A stretch of 64,000 nt of DNA from SABY01 sp964593705 (GTDB lineage: Bacteria; Bacteroidota; Bacteroidia; Bacteroidales; 4484-276): positions 47,644 through 111,643 of the forward strand of contig CAZQIV010000004.1 in assembly GCA_964593705.1 (NCBI GenBank), given 5' to 3'. Below the pieces are notes generated by a model that did no database searches, was not told the DNA's origin, and was given only the letters and a program-made list of their open reading frames with translations. Shown here one piece after another: positions 6,157 to 15,634 of the stretch (its first letter is position 1; every line of letters starts with the position of its first letter). The position numbers were made by a program, and so were the translations under genes.

Positions 6157-7896
6157 ATGAAGATGAATGAAGTGCTGGAGAAACTCCCAAAACATTTGAT
6201 GGGTTTAGTTATCGACCAGCCCTACAACGATTATACCGGGCAGGATCATGCAGTATGGAGATACGTGATGCACCAGAATGTAAAATACCTTGGCAGGGTG
6301 GCACATAGCTCTTATTTAGATGGTTTAAAAAAAACCGGAATCAGCGTTGACCGGATTCCTCAGATGTATGGCATGAACCGAATTTTAAAAGAAATTGGCT
6401 GGACTGCCGTTGCCGTGGACGGTTTTATTCCACCGGCGGCCTTTATGGAATTTCAAGCTTACAATGTTTTGGTAATAGCCGCTGATATCCGCCCGATTAA
6501 TCAAATTGAATACACCCCGGCTCCTGATATTATTCATGAAGCCGCGGGCCATGCCCCAATTATTGCCGATCCTGATTATGCCGAATACCTGAGAATTTTT
6601 GGTGAAATCGGTTTCAAGGCACTTTCATCGGCAAAGGATCATCAGCAATACGAGGCCATCCGCTATCTTTCAATTTTAAAAGCCGATCCTTATTCTACAA
6701 AAGCAGCTATCGAAAAAGCAGAGCAACATTTGGATGAGATTTCAAACAATATGGGTGAAATGTCTGAAATGTCACTGATCAGAAATTTACACTGGTGGAC
6801 TGTTGAATATGGCCTGATTGGCGATTTACAAAAGCCAAAAATTTATGGTGCCGGGCTTTTATCCTCCATTGGCGAAAGTTTTAGCTGCCTCCGGGATGAT
6901 GTTGAGAAACTTCCTTATTCGATTGATGCCGTAAATTACGGTTTTGATATCACCAATCGCCAACCCCAGCTTTTTGTAACGCCCGATTTTGAATACCTCA
7001 CAACCGTCCTCTGCCAGTTTGCCAACAGGATGTCACTGCGCCGTGGTGGGTTATACGGTGTACAAAAAGCCATTGATTCAGAAAATATAGCCACTTGTCA
7101 ATATTCATCAGGTCTGCAGGTTTCGGGCATATACACTGACACTATTGTTGCTTGCGACAGCTTGGTCTATATTAAAACATCATCGCCAACACAATTGTGC
7201 TACCAGGGTAAAGAAATTCCAGGACATGGAAAAACCTATCATAAAGATGGTTTTGGTTCACCGCTTGGGAATTTAAAACGTTCAAACATTCCTCCCGAAC
7301 TTTTATCGCTGAATGAGCTTATTGAGATTGGAATAGTTGAAGATGAAAAATGCAGCATTGAGTTTGAATCGGGTCTTTTAGTTGAAGGAAAGCTTGAACA
7401 CATTTTGAGTAAGAATGATAAAAATTTAATCTTCACTTTTACCGATTGCCTGGTAAAATTTGAAGATAGAATTCTTTTCAAACCCGAGTGGGGCAAGTTT
7501 GATATGGCTGTGGGTCAAAGAATCGCATCGGTTTATACAGGCCCGGCTGATGCAAATGCGTTCGGGCTTGAATACCCGGTTCCAAGCGAAAAAACACATA
7601 AGATCATTCATTCCGAATTGGCAAAAAAACTACATGGACTTCATAAACAAGTACGCGAAATCAGGGATAATAAAAAAAACTATGAATCATTATCATCAAT
7701 TTGGCAAACGCTAAAAAACAATTACCCGGATGAGTGGCTACTACCCTTAGAAATTCTGGAAATCGTAAAAAAGCAAAATTTCAATCCGGGATTAATTCAG
7801 GAAATTACAGATTTTCTAATTACAAAACAGGAGCACAATGATGAGTTGGTGAATCTTATCAGCAACGGTTTGAGTTTAATTAGTGTCCATCCATAA
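6157..7896 (+). CDS. Aromatic amino acid hydroxylase (phenylalanine 4-monooxygenase-like), long form
   Basis: 579 residues. The first ~310 residues are a pterin-dependent aromatic amino acid hydroxylase: the iron ligands are visible as His127 and His132 in IIHEAAGH and Glu217 in WWTVEYGL. The family oxidises phenylalanine to tyrosine (or tyrosine/tryptophan) using O2 and tetrahydropterin. Residues ~320-579 form an extra C-terminal region not present in the ~300-residue bacterial PhhA enzymes and with no recognised domain. The last residues (SVHP) and the stop codon lie inside the end of a family A repeat, so the repeat appears to have supplied the present C-terminus. Substrate cannot be told from sequence. 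Monocistronic, with its own promoter. Confidence 0.9.
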   Translation: MKMNEVLEKLPKHLMGLVIDQPYNDYTGQDHAVWRYVMHQNVKYLGRVAHSSYLDGLKKTGISVDRIPQMYGMNRILKEIGWTAVAVDGFIPPAAFMEFQAYNVLVIAADIRPINQIEYTPAPDIIHEAAGHAPIIADPDYAEYLRIFGEIGFKALSSAKDHQQYEAIRYLSILKADPYSTKAAIEKAEQHLDEISNNMGEMSEMSLIRNLHWWTVEYGLIGDLQKPKIYGAGLLSSIGESFSCLRDDVEKLPYSIDAVNYGFDITNRQPQLFVTPDFEYLTTVLCQFANRMSLRRGGLYGVQKAIDSENIATCQYSSGLQVSGIYTDTIVACDSLVYIKTSSPTQLCYQGKEIPGHGKTYHKDGFGSPLGNLKRSNIPPELLSLNELIEIGIVEDEKCSIEFESGLLVEGKLEHILSKNDKNLIFTFTDCLVKFEDRILFKPEWGKFDMAVGQRIASVYTGPADANAFGLEYPVPSEKTHKIIHSELAKKLHGLHKQVREIRDNKKNYESLSSIWQTLKNNYPDEWLLPLEILEIVKKQNFNPGLIQEITDFLITKQEHNDELVNLISNGLSLISVHP

Positions 7897-8190
7897 AGTC
7901 GCTACTTTCCAATAAGAAAAAGCATCCCGCAGATTTCGCTGATTAGCGCAGATAAAACCTGCGCTAATCAGCGAAATCTTGGTAGAAAATTATTTTCATT
8001 TTCAATATTTCGGTGCTCTGCACCTTAAAAATACATATCCTGAATATTTTTCTACCAAGATTTCGCCACGCTGTGGTTTGAAAAAGGTGCAGCGCACCGA
8101 CAATCTTTGTAGTAACGATATTCTCTGATAGAAATGTAAGGTGCAGAGCACCGGAATATTAAAAGCACGGATTTTTGCAGGCAACCATTA
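7878..8190. repeat. Family A MITE-like repeat with nested hairpins
   Basis: The end TAATTAGTGTCCATCCATAA overlaps the stop codon of the preceding gene. A perfect 21-bp hairpin follows (7931-7951 with 7959-7979), sharing its sequence with hairpins at 29927-29991 and 34529-34588. From 7980 a second, unrelated block carries CGGTGCTCTGCACC and AGGTGCAGAGCACCG hairpins and TTTCTACCAAGATTTCG, which looks inserted into the first. Nothing gene-like was seen in 8190-8436. Confidence 0.7.
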
Positions 8191-8436
8191 AAAACCTTGC
8201 ACCTGAAGCAAAACATTTTTAACCAATACCTAAGTTGTTAATGTATTACAGGTTTTTCAGCAGCCCCCAATTAGTGAATAACAATTTTTTTAACAGGCAG
8301 CGAAAGGTGAAAATTGTTTAAAGTTTTCATCTTTTTCTTTGCATAATGGCAATTCATTTCAAATTTCAAATTTAAAATTCTTGTTTACATCTCAATTTTT
8401 CAGTATTTTTATGGCATTAACCAAAACACTTTAGCC

Positions 8437-9129
8437 ATGGATAACTTTTTAGAGGAATACCTAAAGCAACAACATCTGGATAGCATAATTACGGAAGTTG
8501 CACCAGGGCCGGTTCTAACCCTGTCAAGAGAGTTTGGCTGTGAGGCTCAGCCCATTTCCAAACAACTTGTAAAAACGCTTAACACGTATCACATAGGCAT
8601 CGGGCAAAGCGAAAAATGGAATATTATCAACAAAGAAATTCTGGACGAATCAGCAAGAGAACTTCAGACTGATAATAAAAAAATTGAATATCTGTTTAGC
8701 TTCGAAAAACGATCGTTCATCGATGATTTCCTCCTGTCGATGACCACACGCTATTATCAGAGCGACTGGAAAGTAAGGAAAACGATTAAAAAAGTGGTGC
8801 ATGCTTTTGCAGTTAAGGGACATTCGATTATAGTGGGTCGGGCCGGTGCACAAATTGCAAGAGATATCCAGAATGCTGTACATGTAAAAATCATTGCCTG
8901 CTTCGATTGGCGTATGAACAGAATTAAAGAAAAATTTCAGCTATCGGAAAAAGATGCCGTGAAAAAAATAAAGGAAATGGATGAGAATCGTAAAAGACTG
9001 ATTGAACAATTTTTGAGCAAAGACAGTTGCGACTATTGTTATGATGTAATTTATAACGTTGAAAATCTTACCAACGAGATGGTTGTTTCGGATATCATTC
9101 ATATAATGCAATTAAAAAAACTCATTTAG
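8437..9129 (+). CDS. Cytidylate kinase-like family protein
   Basis: 230 residues, resembling the cytidylate-kinase-like family (Pfam PF13189), a P-loop group distinct from housekeeping Cmk. Landmarks: TLSREFGCEAQPI at 27-39 in the place of the usual SREFGSGGREI P-loop, GHSIIVGRAGAQIA near 127-140, and a lid-like RMNRIKEKF. The glycine-rich part of the loop reads GCEAQPI, so the phosphate-binding glycines are largely missing and kinase activity is uncertain. The protein is cytoplasmic with no signal peptide. It stands alone between repeat blocks, so context gives no hint of the substrate. Confidence 0.75.
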   Translation: MDNFLEEYLKQQHLDSIITEVAPGPVLTLSREFGCEAQPISKQLVKTLNTYHIGIGQSEKWNIINKEILDESARELQTDNKKIEYLFSFEKRSFIDDFLLSMTTRYYQSDWKVRKTIKKVVHAFAVKGHSIIVGRAGAQIARDIQNAVHVKIIACFDWRMNRIKEKFQLSEKDAVKKIKEMDENRKRLIEQFLSKDSCDYCYDVIYNVENLTNEMVVSDIIHIMQLKKLI

Positions 9130-9149
9130 GCTCTTTGAAAACAACCAAT

Positions 9150-9372
9150 GCTAACATTACCCCGGACTTCAGTCCGGAATTAAAAAGGGTTACATTATCT
9201 TCCGGGTTTTTGCACTAATTATAGAACAGTAGCTTAAGTAATAGGGCTCTCCTTAGGAATGCCTTCGGCAAAAGCCCGGTGGGTTCTTGTGTTTTTCTTG
9301 ACCACAGGCTAAAGCCTGTGGTAAGTCAGGCTAAAGCCTGTGGTAAGTCAGACTAAAGCCTGTGGTAAGTCA
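9150..9372. repeat. Short hairpins and a 3 x 22-bp direct repeat
   Basis: CCGGACTTCAGTCCGG hairpin at 9163-9178, then three tandem copies of a 22-bp unit at 9306-9327, 9328-9349 and 9350-9371; each contains the AGGCTAAAGCCT palindrome (one copy has a G to A change). Similar single hairpins occur at 49951-50010. Not a CRISPR array: there are no spacers. Confidence 0.85.
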
Positions 9373-9431
9373 GATTAAATTATCTATTCGGATAAATATT
9401 TTATGACTGACTATTACCCTGCCGGAATTAG

Positions 9432-9439
9432 TATTTTTG
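9432..9439 (+). promoter_or_regulatory. TAnnTTTG promoter element of pyrF
   Basis: TATTTTTG, 18 bases before the ATG at 9458. The alternative TTG start at 9437 lies inside this element and is therefore unlikely. Confidence 0.6.
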
Positions 9440-9457
9440 CCCGATAAACAGGATAAA

Positions 9458-10300
9458 ATGAACAGTGCAAAATTAAAATCACTCATACTTCAAAAAAAAT
9501 CATTTTTGTGTATCGGGCTCGATGCTGACCCACAGAAAATTCCGGAGCATCTCTTTAAATTTGATGACCCCGTTTTTGAATTCAACAAACAAATTATTGA
9601 TGCTACCCACCAGCTTGCCGTAGCCTACAAACCAAATGTTGCTTTTTATGAAAGTATGGGGCATGAAGGGTGGCTTACACTCGAAAAAACAATCCAATAT
9701 CTAAACAACTTTAAGGATACAATATTTACAATTGCTGATGCCAAGCGCGGGGATATCGGGAATACCTCAGAGCGGTATGCAAAAGCTTTTCTTGCTGAAC
9801 AACCCGAAGGCCTTGGGTTTGATGCCATAACTGTTGCCCCCTACATGGGCGAGGATTCAGTAAAACCCTTTTTGAAAATAAAAGACAAATGGGTGATTTT
9901 GCTTGCACTAACTTCAAATACCGGCGCTTATGATTTTCAAACGCAAACACTTGAAGATGGTACCCGATTATTTGAAAGGGTATTAAAAACTTCCGGTGCA
10001 TGGGGCACTCCCGATAATATGATGTACGTGGTTGGTGCAACAAAAGCAGAAATGCTTGCAGGTATCAGAAAAATAATTCCTAATCATTTTTTATTGATTC
10101 CGGGAATTGGCGCTCAGGGCGGAAGCCTTGAAGAGGTTTGTAAATACGGTTTAAACCACGATTGCGGACTGCTTGTTAATTCATCAAGAGGAATAATTTA
10201 TGCATCATCCGGGACGGATTTTACCGAAGTTGCCACACAAAAAGCTACGGAACTTCAAGAATTGATGGCTCAGGAGTTGCAAAAAGCAGGAATTAACTAA
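9458..10300 (+). CDS. pyrF: Orotidine 5'-phosphate decarboxylase, type 2
   Basis: 280 residues from the ATG at 9458, longer than the ~230-residue type 1 enzymes, as usual for type 2. The active-site signature DAKRGDIGNTSERYA is present near residue 95, with LCIGLDADP near the N-terminus and a phosphate-binding SSRGIIYAS near the C-terminus. It makes UMP from OMP in the last step of de novo pyrimidine synthesis, in the cytoplasm. The next gene starts 60 bases downstream with no terminator visible, so the two may be co-transcribed. Confidence 0.95.
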   Translation: MNSAKLKSLILQKKSFLCIGLDADPQKIPEHLFKFDDPVFEFNKQIIDATHQLAVAYKPNVAFYESMGHEGWLTLEKTIQYLNNFKDTIFTIADAKRGDIGNTSERYAKAFLAEQPEGLGFDAITVAPYMGEDSVKPFLKIKDKWVILLALTSNTGAYDFQTQTLEDGTRLFERVLKTSGAWGTPDNMMYVVGATKAEMLAGIRKIIPNHFLLIPGIGAQGGSLEEVCKYGLNHDCGLLVNSSRGIIYASSGTDFTEVATQKATELQELMAQELQKAGIN

Positions 10301-10360
10301 GCAGGAATATGCTGTATTTTTCCATTTTTTTTCGAAATAAAAAAAATTTTCTTATATACA

Positions 10361-12928
10361 ATGAAAAGTAAATCCATCCCTAAGCAGAAAAAAAAACTGA
10401 AAGGATATCCTAATAAACAAACAAGTACAATTATTTCCGGCTACATTTTTATTGGACTTTTAATTATTGTACTCCCCCTTGTTTTCAGCACCCATACCCT
10501 CGATCCGGTATTGATGCCACGCTTACTTGCCCTTAATATTATTATTCTGATATCAACCCCGTTAATAATTAGAAAAAGGAATTTCTCGTTAAACATCGGG
10601 ATTTTCATACCCATCATCGCGTATCTGCTCATTAGTACAATTTCACTGTTTTACGCTTTCAATTATAAAGAAGGCTTTTACGATGTTGCTAAAACAACCA
10701 CTTTTTTATGGGTTCTGCTATTACTTGTCATCACCTTCAACAAACATGAAAACGTTTTTTATTCACTACCATTTTTCATCTCACTGGCAGCGTGTATTGC
10801 GCTTATCATAGGCTTCCACAACCTAACAACTTCAAGTTCATTATTCCAAAATCCATACCTCACCGATGGTCGCCCGGCAATTTATGCAGTTTCAGGTCTC
10901 ATGGCACACAAAAATCAATATGCAATTTCACTGATGCTGATGTTGCCCTTCACTATATTTGGAATTTACAAATATAAAAGCTACAAAAAATACCTCGCCG
11001 TTGTTGTCACAATACTCCTTCTGCTTATGATTGCGATGTTAAAAACCAGGTCGGTATGGGTAGGAATAAGCGGAGGATTATTAACAGGTCTGGCTCTGTT
11101 GTTTATTTTTTATAAAAATCTTAATTTAAACAGCCAACAAATAAAAAAACTTGCCCTTGTCTCCCTTGCCGGCTTAACAATAATTTCGACAACAGTATTT
11201 TTTTCCGTTAATAACTCCAACTCAAAGCCCTCAATTATAAAGGAAATTTTTGATACACACAGCGCTACAAATATTAACAGGTTTAAAATATGGACTGTTA
11301 CCTGTGACATGATCCACGATAACCCGGTATTGGGCGTAGGCAGTGGAAACTGGAAAATCAAGTCGCCCGGGTATTTCTCTGCGGTGCATTTCGACAGGGA
11401 TCTTTTAAACTGGCTCAGACCTCATAATGACTACCTTTGGGTATGGTCAGAAAAGGGGATTGTTGGACTTGCAGCTTTCTTATCAATATTTGGAGTAGCT
11501 ATTTTTTTTGCTATAAAGATATTGCTGTCCAAAAAAGTTAATTATCAGGAGAAAATTTTTACTGTGCTCCTTTTATCGGGTATGATGAGTTATATGATTG
11601 TATCCTTTTTTACTTTTCCACTTGAGAGGATAAATCAGCAAGTTTACCTCGCACTTATTATTGCTTCGATTGCAGCCATTTATAAATATAGCAATCATGG
11701 ATTAAAAATAAATATCCACACCTGGATTGTTATTGCCCTGATTGCAACTACAAGCCTTCTGTCGATTTTTTACAGTTCATCAATTATTAATCAAGAGAGA
11801 ATAATCAGGGAAACCAGGATTTTGCTAACACAAAAAAATTGGCCTGCAATGCTAAGCTCCGCCCTTAATATATCATCAAGATTTAAAACTATCGACATCG
11901 ATGGAATGCCTGTAAACTGGTACGCGGGGCTTGCTTATCAGGAAATGAATAAATTTGAAGATGCGGTTAATCAATACGAAAAGGCTCTTGAAGCTCACCC
12001 CAATAAGGCAAAAATCCTTAATAATTTAAGTTACTGTTATGCAGAATTAAAAAATTACGATGCCTCAATTGAATGTTTTGAAAAAGCTATAAATATCCAA
12101 AACAACTACACTGAAGCCTTGCTGAATTTATCAACTTCCTATTTTCGAAAAAATAATTTCAATAAATGCTATCAAACTTTGGTCAGGATTCCGTATTACG
12201 AGCGAGATGAACGATTAGAAAATTACATTAAAAATGTTTCTCGCAAAAAAGATTTGCTAAATAGAGATCAATGGTATATTGGCAGTGAATCATTTACCGG
12301 AAATTTCATAAGCAAATGGATCCATACCATCCAAAATACCCCTATATGGTACGAGCAAATTATTGAGAAATCGGAAAAAGAACACAAAAGCATAGATGAG
12401 GTATTATATCTAAACGCATGCTATTATGCTGAAAATAATGGCTTTGAAAAATACCTTACCTGGGTTGGAGCACAACACTATGTTAGTTTAATAAACAAGG
12501 ACAGCAATTGGAAAAACCAAATCACAAATTCTGCCCAACGAAATGGAAATTCTGTGGAAACCGAACTATTAAATAATGCGATCTACCTGTTTAAGACAAA
12601 GTATCCTAATATTTTTGAAAAAAACACAATGATCAACAATTACAAAAAAGAAATATTGAAAGACGAAGAATGGCGAACAAAATTGGACATGCAAGCTACG
12701 ATCAATAATATTGAAACCAGTGATTTAATTGATGCAACTGCCGGATTTCTCGCTGAAGCGAACACAAATGGGCTGAATGATTTTGAGAAAAAGGTTGCCG
12801 ACATCGTTGCTCAAATACAAAATAACCCTGACTGGATTTTATTGATAAAAACAAAAGCCCAATCTTTAAATAAACCACTTAAAGATGTAATGCGCCAAGA
12901 AGCTATATACTTGCTTGAGCATCAATAG
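10361..12928 (+). CDS. O-antigen ligase-like membrane protein with TPRs and four 54-residue repeats
   Basis: 855 residues. Residues ~25-470 hold about 12 hydrophobic segments with the Wzy_C/O-antigen ligase pattern, including a GVGSGNWK...HNDYLWVWSEKG stretch near 325-368, typical of ligases that attach glycans to lipid A or to proteins at the periplasmic face. Residues ~515-610 are TPRs. Residues ~657-855 contain four copies of a 54-residue unit: the key Trp occurs at 663, 717, 771 and 825, exactly 54 apart, each within I-x(5)-W-x(3)-[IL], followed by an Ala-rich helix ending A-x-[YF]-L. The last copy is partial. I do not recognise these repeats as a named domain. Whether it is a ligase or a polymerase cannot be told. 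Confidence 0.8.
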   Translation: MKSKSIPKQKKKLKGYPNKQTSTIISGYIFIGLLIIVLPLVFSTHTLDPVLMPRLLALNIIILISTPLIIRKRNFSLNIGIFIPIIAYLLISTISLFYAFNYKEGFYDVAKTTTFLWVLLLLVITFNKHENVFYSLPFFISLAACIALIIGFHNLTTSSSLFQNPYLTDGRPAIYAVSGLMAHKNQYAISLMLMLPFTIFGIYKYKSYKKYLAVVVTILLLLMIAMLKTRSVWVGISGGLLTGLALLFIFYKNLNLNSQQIKKLALVSLAGLTIISTTVFFSVNNSNSKPSIIKEIFDTHSATNINRFKIWTVTCDMIHDNPVLGVGSGNWKIKSPGYFSAVHFDRDLLNWLRPHNDYLWVWSEKGIVGLAAFLSIFGVAIFFAIKILLSKKVNYQEKIFTVLLLSGMMSYMIVSFFTFPLERINQQVYLALIIASIAAIYKYSNHGLKINIHTWIVIALIATTSLLSIFYSSSIINQERIIRETRILLTQKNWPAMLSSALNISSRFKTIDIDGMPVNWYAGLAYQEMNKFEDAVNQYEKALEAHPNKAKILNNLSYCYAELKNYDASIECFEKAINIQNNYTEALLNLSTSYFRKNNFNKCYQTLVRIPYYERDERLENYIKNVSRKKDLLNRDQWYIGSESFTGNFISKWIHTIQNTPIWYEQIIEKSEKEHKSIDEVLYLNACYYAENNGFEKYLTWVGAQHYVSLINKDSNWKNQITNSAQRNGNSVETELLNNAIYLFKTKYPNIFEKNTMINNYKKEILKDEEWRTKLDMQATINNIETSDLIDATAGFLAEANTNGLNDFEKKVADIVAQIQNNPDWILLIKTKAQSLNKPLKDVMRQEAIYLLEHQ

Positions 12929-13075
12929 AACAGTCCAGTATAAAAAGCCGTAAGACCCCTAAATCCCCTGAAGGGGACTTTCCCAAACTTCTGATTTTTA
13001 GTACTTCACCCTTTAGGGTATGGGGTAAAAAGGACTAAAAATCAGAAGTTTTTGAGTTTTTAGACTGGACTCATA
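12929..13075. repeat. MITE-like repeat, family B (copy 1)
   Basis: Starts one base after the preceding stop codon. Ends read TCCAGTATAAAAAGCC and TTTTTAGACTGGA; inside, AACTTCTGATTTTTAGT pairs with ACTAAAAATCAGAAGTT. The copy at 22256-22405 has ACTACTG/CAGTAGT instead, a compensated change. It also separates this gene from the convergent one ending at 13088 and could serve as terminator. Confidence 0.8.
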
Positions 13076-13087
13076 GAAATAATACCT

Positions 13088-15634
13088 CTATTTTTCCAGA
13101 GGTAGTTTGGTCCGTTTAATTCCATCGAAAGCATAAAACGCGTTGGCAACGGCAGCCGCAGTAGGTACTAAGCCAATTTCACCAATACCTTTTGCGCCAT
13201 AAGGCCCAACCGGATCTTTTACTTCAACGGGCTTTACCACAATTTCAGGGGTTTCGTGGGCACGAAGAATTCCAAGGTCGCGCATCTTTTCACTAAGCAA
13301 AAAACCATCTTTCATGGGTAAGTTTTCAGAAAGTGCATAACCCAAACCCATGTGAACACCGCCCTCCACCTGTCCTTCGAAAAGCATCGGGTTCATAATC
13401 TTCCCTCCATCATGGGCGGCAACAATTTTTTCAATTTTACCTTCATCATCCAAAATACACAACTGGGCTGCATAGCCGTATGAGTAATGAATTACGGGGT
13501 TTTCAGCGCCCGATCCGGGTTTTGAAGTCCAGTCGCAAACAAACTGCCCATGATAGGTTTTCCCTGCCAATTGGTTTAAATCGTATTTTTTCAAATCTTT
13601 CTTTAGCGCTTTTGCAGCGTCAATCACTGCCAGACCAACAAGCGCTGTTGCCCTCGACGAAGTTGTCATGCCAGTTTTGATTTGAGCTTCGGTATCTACT
13701 TCCACGGTAATTATTTCAGGGTCGATGTTGGTTTCCTCGCACAGTGTTTGCAGAGCCATATTATGCACCCCCTGCCCCATCTCGGTCCAGCCGTGTTTTA
13801 AAATTATTTTCCCACCATCACAAATCCCGATAATCACTTTTGATTCGTCAATCATGCCGTTGCCAACACCTGAATTTTTTATCGCGCAAGCCAACCCGGC
13901 AAACCTGGCATTATAAAAATCCTTTTTTACCGCTTCGAGCGATGCACGAATACCAACGCCAAAAACCTTTTGCCCGGTGGAAGTTTTTAATCCATCTACC
14001 AGTGCATTGTCGTATCTGAATTTCCAACGGTCGAATCCAGCTTGATAGCAAATATCATCAATACAGCTTTCGAGGGCAAAGCACACCTGGTTGACGCCAA
14101 AGCCCCGCATTGCTCCTGAGGGAATATTATTGGTGTAAACGGTTTTGGCCTCAATATCAATTACAGGGATAAAATACCCTCCGGCAGCATGTCCGGCCAC
14201 ACGCTCAAGTACTTTCATGCCCACCGAAGCATAAGCTCCCGTATCGCCAACCGCCCTTAATTTAAGGGCTGTTAATTTCCCTGATTTATTTGCTGCCAGA
14301 CTAATATCCATAAATACAGGATGCCTTTTGGGGTGAAGCCTGAAAGATTCAGGACGTGTAAGAGTTATTTTTACAGGCCTGTTCATAAGGAAAGCAAACA
14401 ATGAAGTTTGCCCCTGGACACTCAAATCTTCTTTCCCACCAAAACCACCGCCATTGGGGACAAGAATTACCCGAACTTTTTCTTCGGGCAGTCCCAATAT
14501 CATTGCTACCTGCCGGCGGTCTTCATAAATTCCCTGGCTCTGACTGTAAAGAACAATTCCACCTTCACCATCCGGCACTGCTACGGCAGCCTCCTTTTCC
14601 ATAAAGGCGTGCTCTATTCGCTGCGTTTCGTATTGGCCTTCCGATTTAAATTCAGAGTTTTTAAACGACTCATCAAAATTGCCGATTGTAAAAATTGTGG
14701 TGTCGAAATTATTTGGCCTTTCGGGATGAACACGCTCGCCGTCAATGGCTTCAAAAACATCGGTAACAGGCTTTAAAACTTCATATTCTACACTGATTAA
14801 TTCTATTGCCCGGCGGGCTATTTCATCAGAATCTGCAACAACCCCCGCAAGTACGTCCCCGATGTAATGCGTTGTTTCGCCCACTCCGATCATCACCGGC
14901 CAATCCTGAAAAATCAAACCCACATATTGTTCGCCGGGGATATCTTTTGCAGTAAACACACGATGAACGCCCGGTAAAGATTCAGCCGCCGAGGTATTAA
15001 TTTTTAAAATTTTAGCTTTTGGATGAGCACTGAATTTTAAAGCAGCAAACAGCATATCATCCAAAAAAATATCATCAACAAATTTCCGCTGACCAATGGC
15101 ATTAATATAAGCCTCATATTTGGGATGAGAGATGCCGACCTTTCCGGAAGTTTTTGTGATTTCTAATTTTTTATTATTTCTGATGGCCTCAGCAGCAGCA
15201 AATACGCCACTTTCAATTTTTTTGTATCCTGTACATCTACAAAGATGTGGTTTTATTGCTTTTTGAATATCCTGGAGGGAAGGATTGGAATTATCCTGCA
15301 AAAGCACTTTTACCCTGCTCATAAATCCGGGGGTACAAAACCCGCATTGCACCGCGCCACTATTCACAAATGCTTTGGCAATGGTATCTTTCACATATTC
15401 GGGAAATCCCTCGGGTGTGAAAATTATGGCGCCTTCAAGTTTCTTCATCTTCATCACGCACGAAAGCCTTGCTTTTCCATTAATCTCAACTGTGCATGCT
15501 CCACATGCCGACTGTGCTGAACAACCGTCTTTTACAGCCGTGAAATGATTATCCAAGCGTAAAAATTTCAACAGGCTTCTTTCCGGATCGCCGAAATAAT
15601 TGATAAGTTCTCCATTTAATGTGAAGGTAATCAT
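13088..15634 (-). CDS. Selenium-dependent xanthine dehydrogenase-type molybdenum hydroxylase (XdhD-like)
   Basis: 848 residues: two [2Fe-2S] domains fused directly to the molybdopterin domains with no FAD domain, the layout of the selenium-dependent molybdenum hydroxylase family (TIGR03311). Cysteines of the plant-type cluster lie in GCSAQSACGACTV (~37-49) and ~58; the second cluster uses CGFC and CRC (~97-135). The catalytic glutamate is in GAKGIGEIGL near the C-terminus. Such enzymes hydroxylate purines or other heterocycles. Context supports this: a YgfK homologue lies in the same operon and a MocA/YgfJ-like gene is divergent. No in-frame TGA was seen; in this family the selenium is thought to be a labile cofactor. 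Start overlaps the upstream stop (ATGA). Confidence 0.85.
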   Translation of the reverse strand: MITFTLNGELINYFGDPERSLLKFLRLDNHFTAVKDGCSAQSACGACTVEINGKARLSCVMKMKKLEGAIIFTPEGFPEYVKDTIAKAFVNSGAVQCGFCTPGFMSRVKVLLQDNSNPSLQDIQKAIKPHLCRCTGYKKIESGVFAAAEAIRNNKKLEITKTSGKVGISHPKYEAYINAIGQRKFVDDIFLDDMLFAALKFSAHPKAKILKINTSAAESLPGVHRVFTAKDIPGEQYVGLIFQDWPVMIGVGETTHYIGDVLAGVVADSDEIARRAIELISVEYEVLKPVTDVFEAIDGERVHPERPNNFDTTIFTIGNFDESFKNSEFKSEGQYETQRIEHAFMEKEAAVAVPDGEGGIVLYSQSQGIYEDRRQVAMILGLPEEKVRVILVPNGGGFGGKEDLSVQGQTSLFAFLMNRPVKITLTRPESFRLHPKRHPVFMDISLAANKSGKLTALKLRAVGDTGAYASVGMKVLERVAGHAAGGYFIPVIDIEAKTVYTNNIPSGAMRGFGVNQVCFALESCIDDICYQAGFDRWKFRYDNALVDGLKTSTGQKVFGVGIRASLEAVKKDFYNARFAGLACAIKNSGVGNGMIDESKVIIGICDGGKIILKHGWTEMGQGVHNMALQTLCEETNIDPEIITVEVDTEAQIKTGMTTSSRATALVGLAVIDAAKALKKDLKKYDLNQLAGKTYHGQFVCDWTSKPGSGAENPVIHYSYGYAAQLCILDDEGKIEKIVAAHDGGKIMNPMLFEGQVEGGVHMGLGYALSENLPMKDGFLLSEKMRDLGILRAHETPEIVVKPVEVKDPVGPYGAKGIGEIGLVPTAAAVANAFYAFDGIKRTKLPLEK

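Noticed and set aside
9306..9371. Three tandem 22-bp repeats as a possible CRISPR
   Set aside because: Repeats are directly adjacent without spacers and no cas genes are near.
13088..15634. Selenocysteine-containing enzyme
   Set aside because: No in-frame TGA is present in the hydroxylase frame; selenium dependence in this family is via a labile cofactor.
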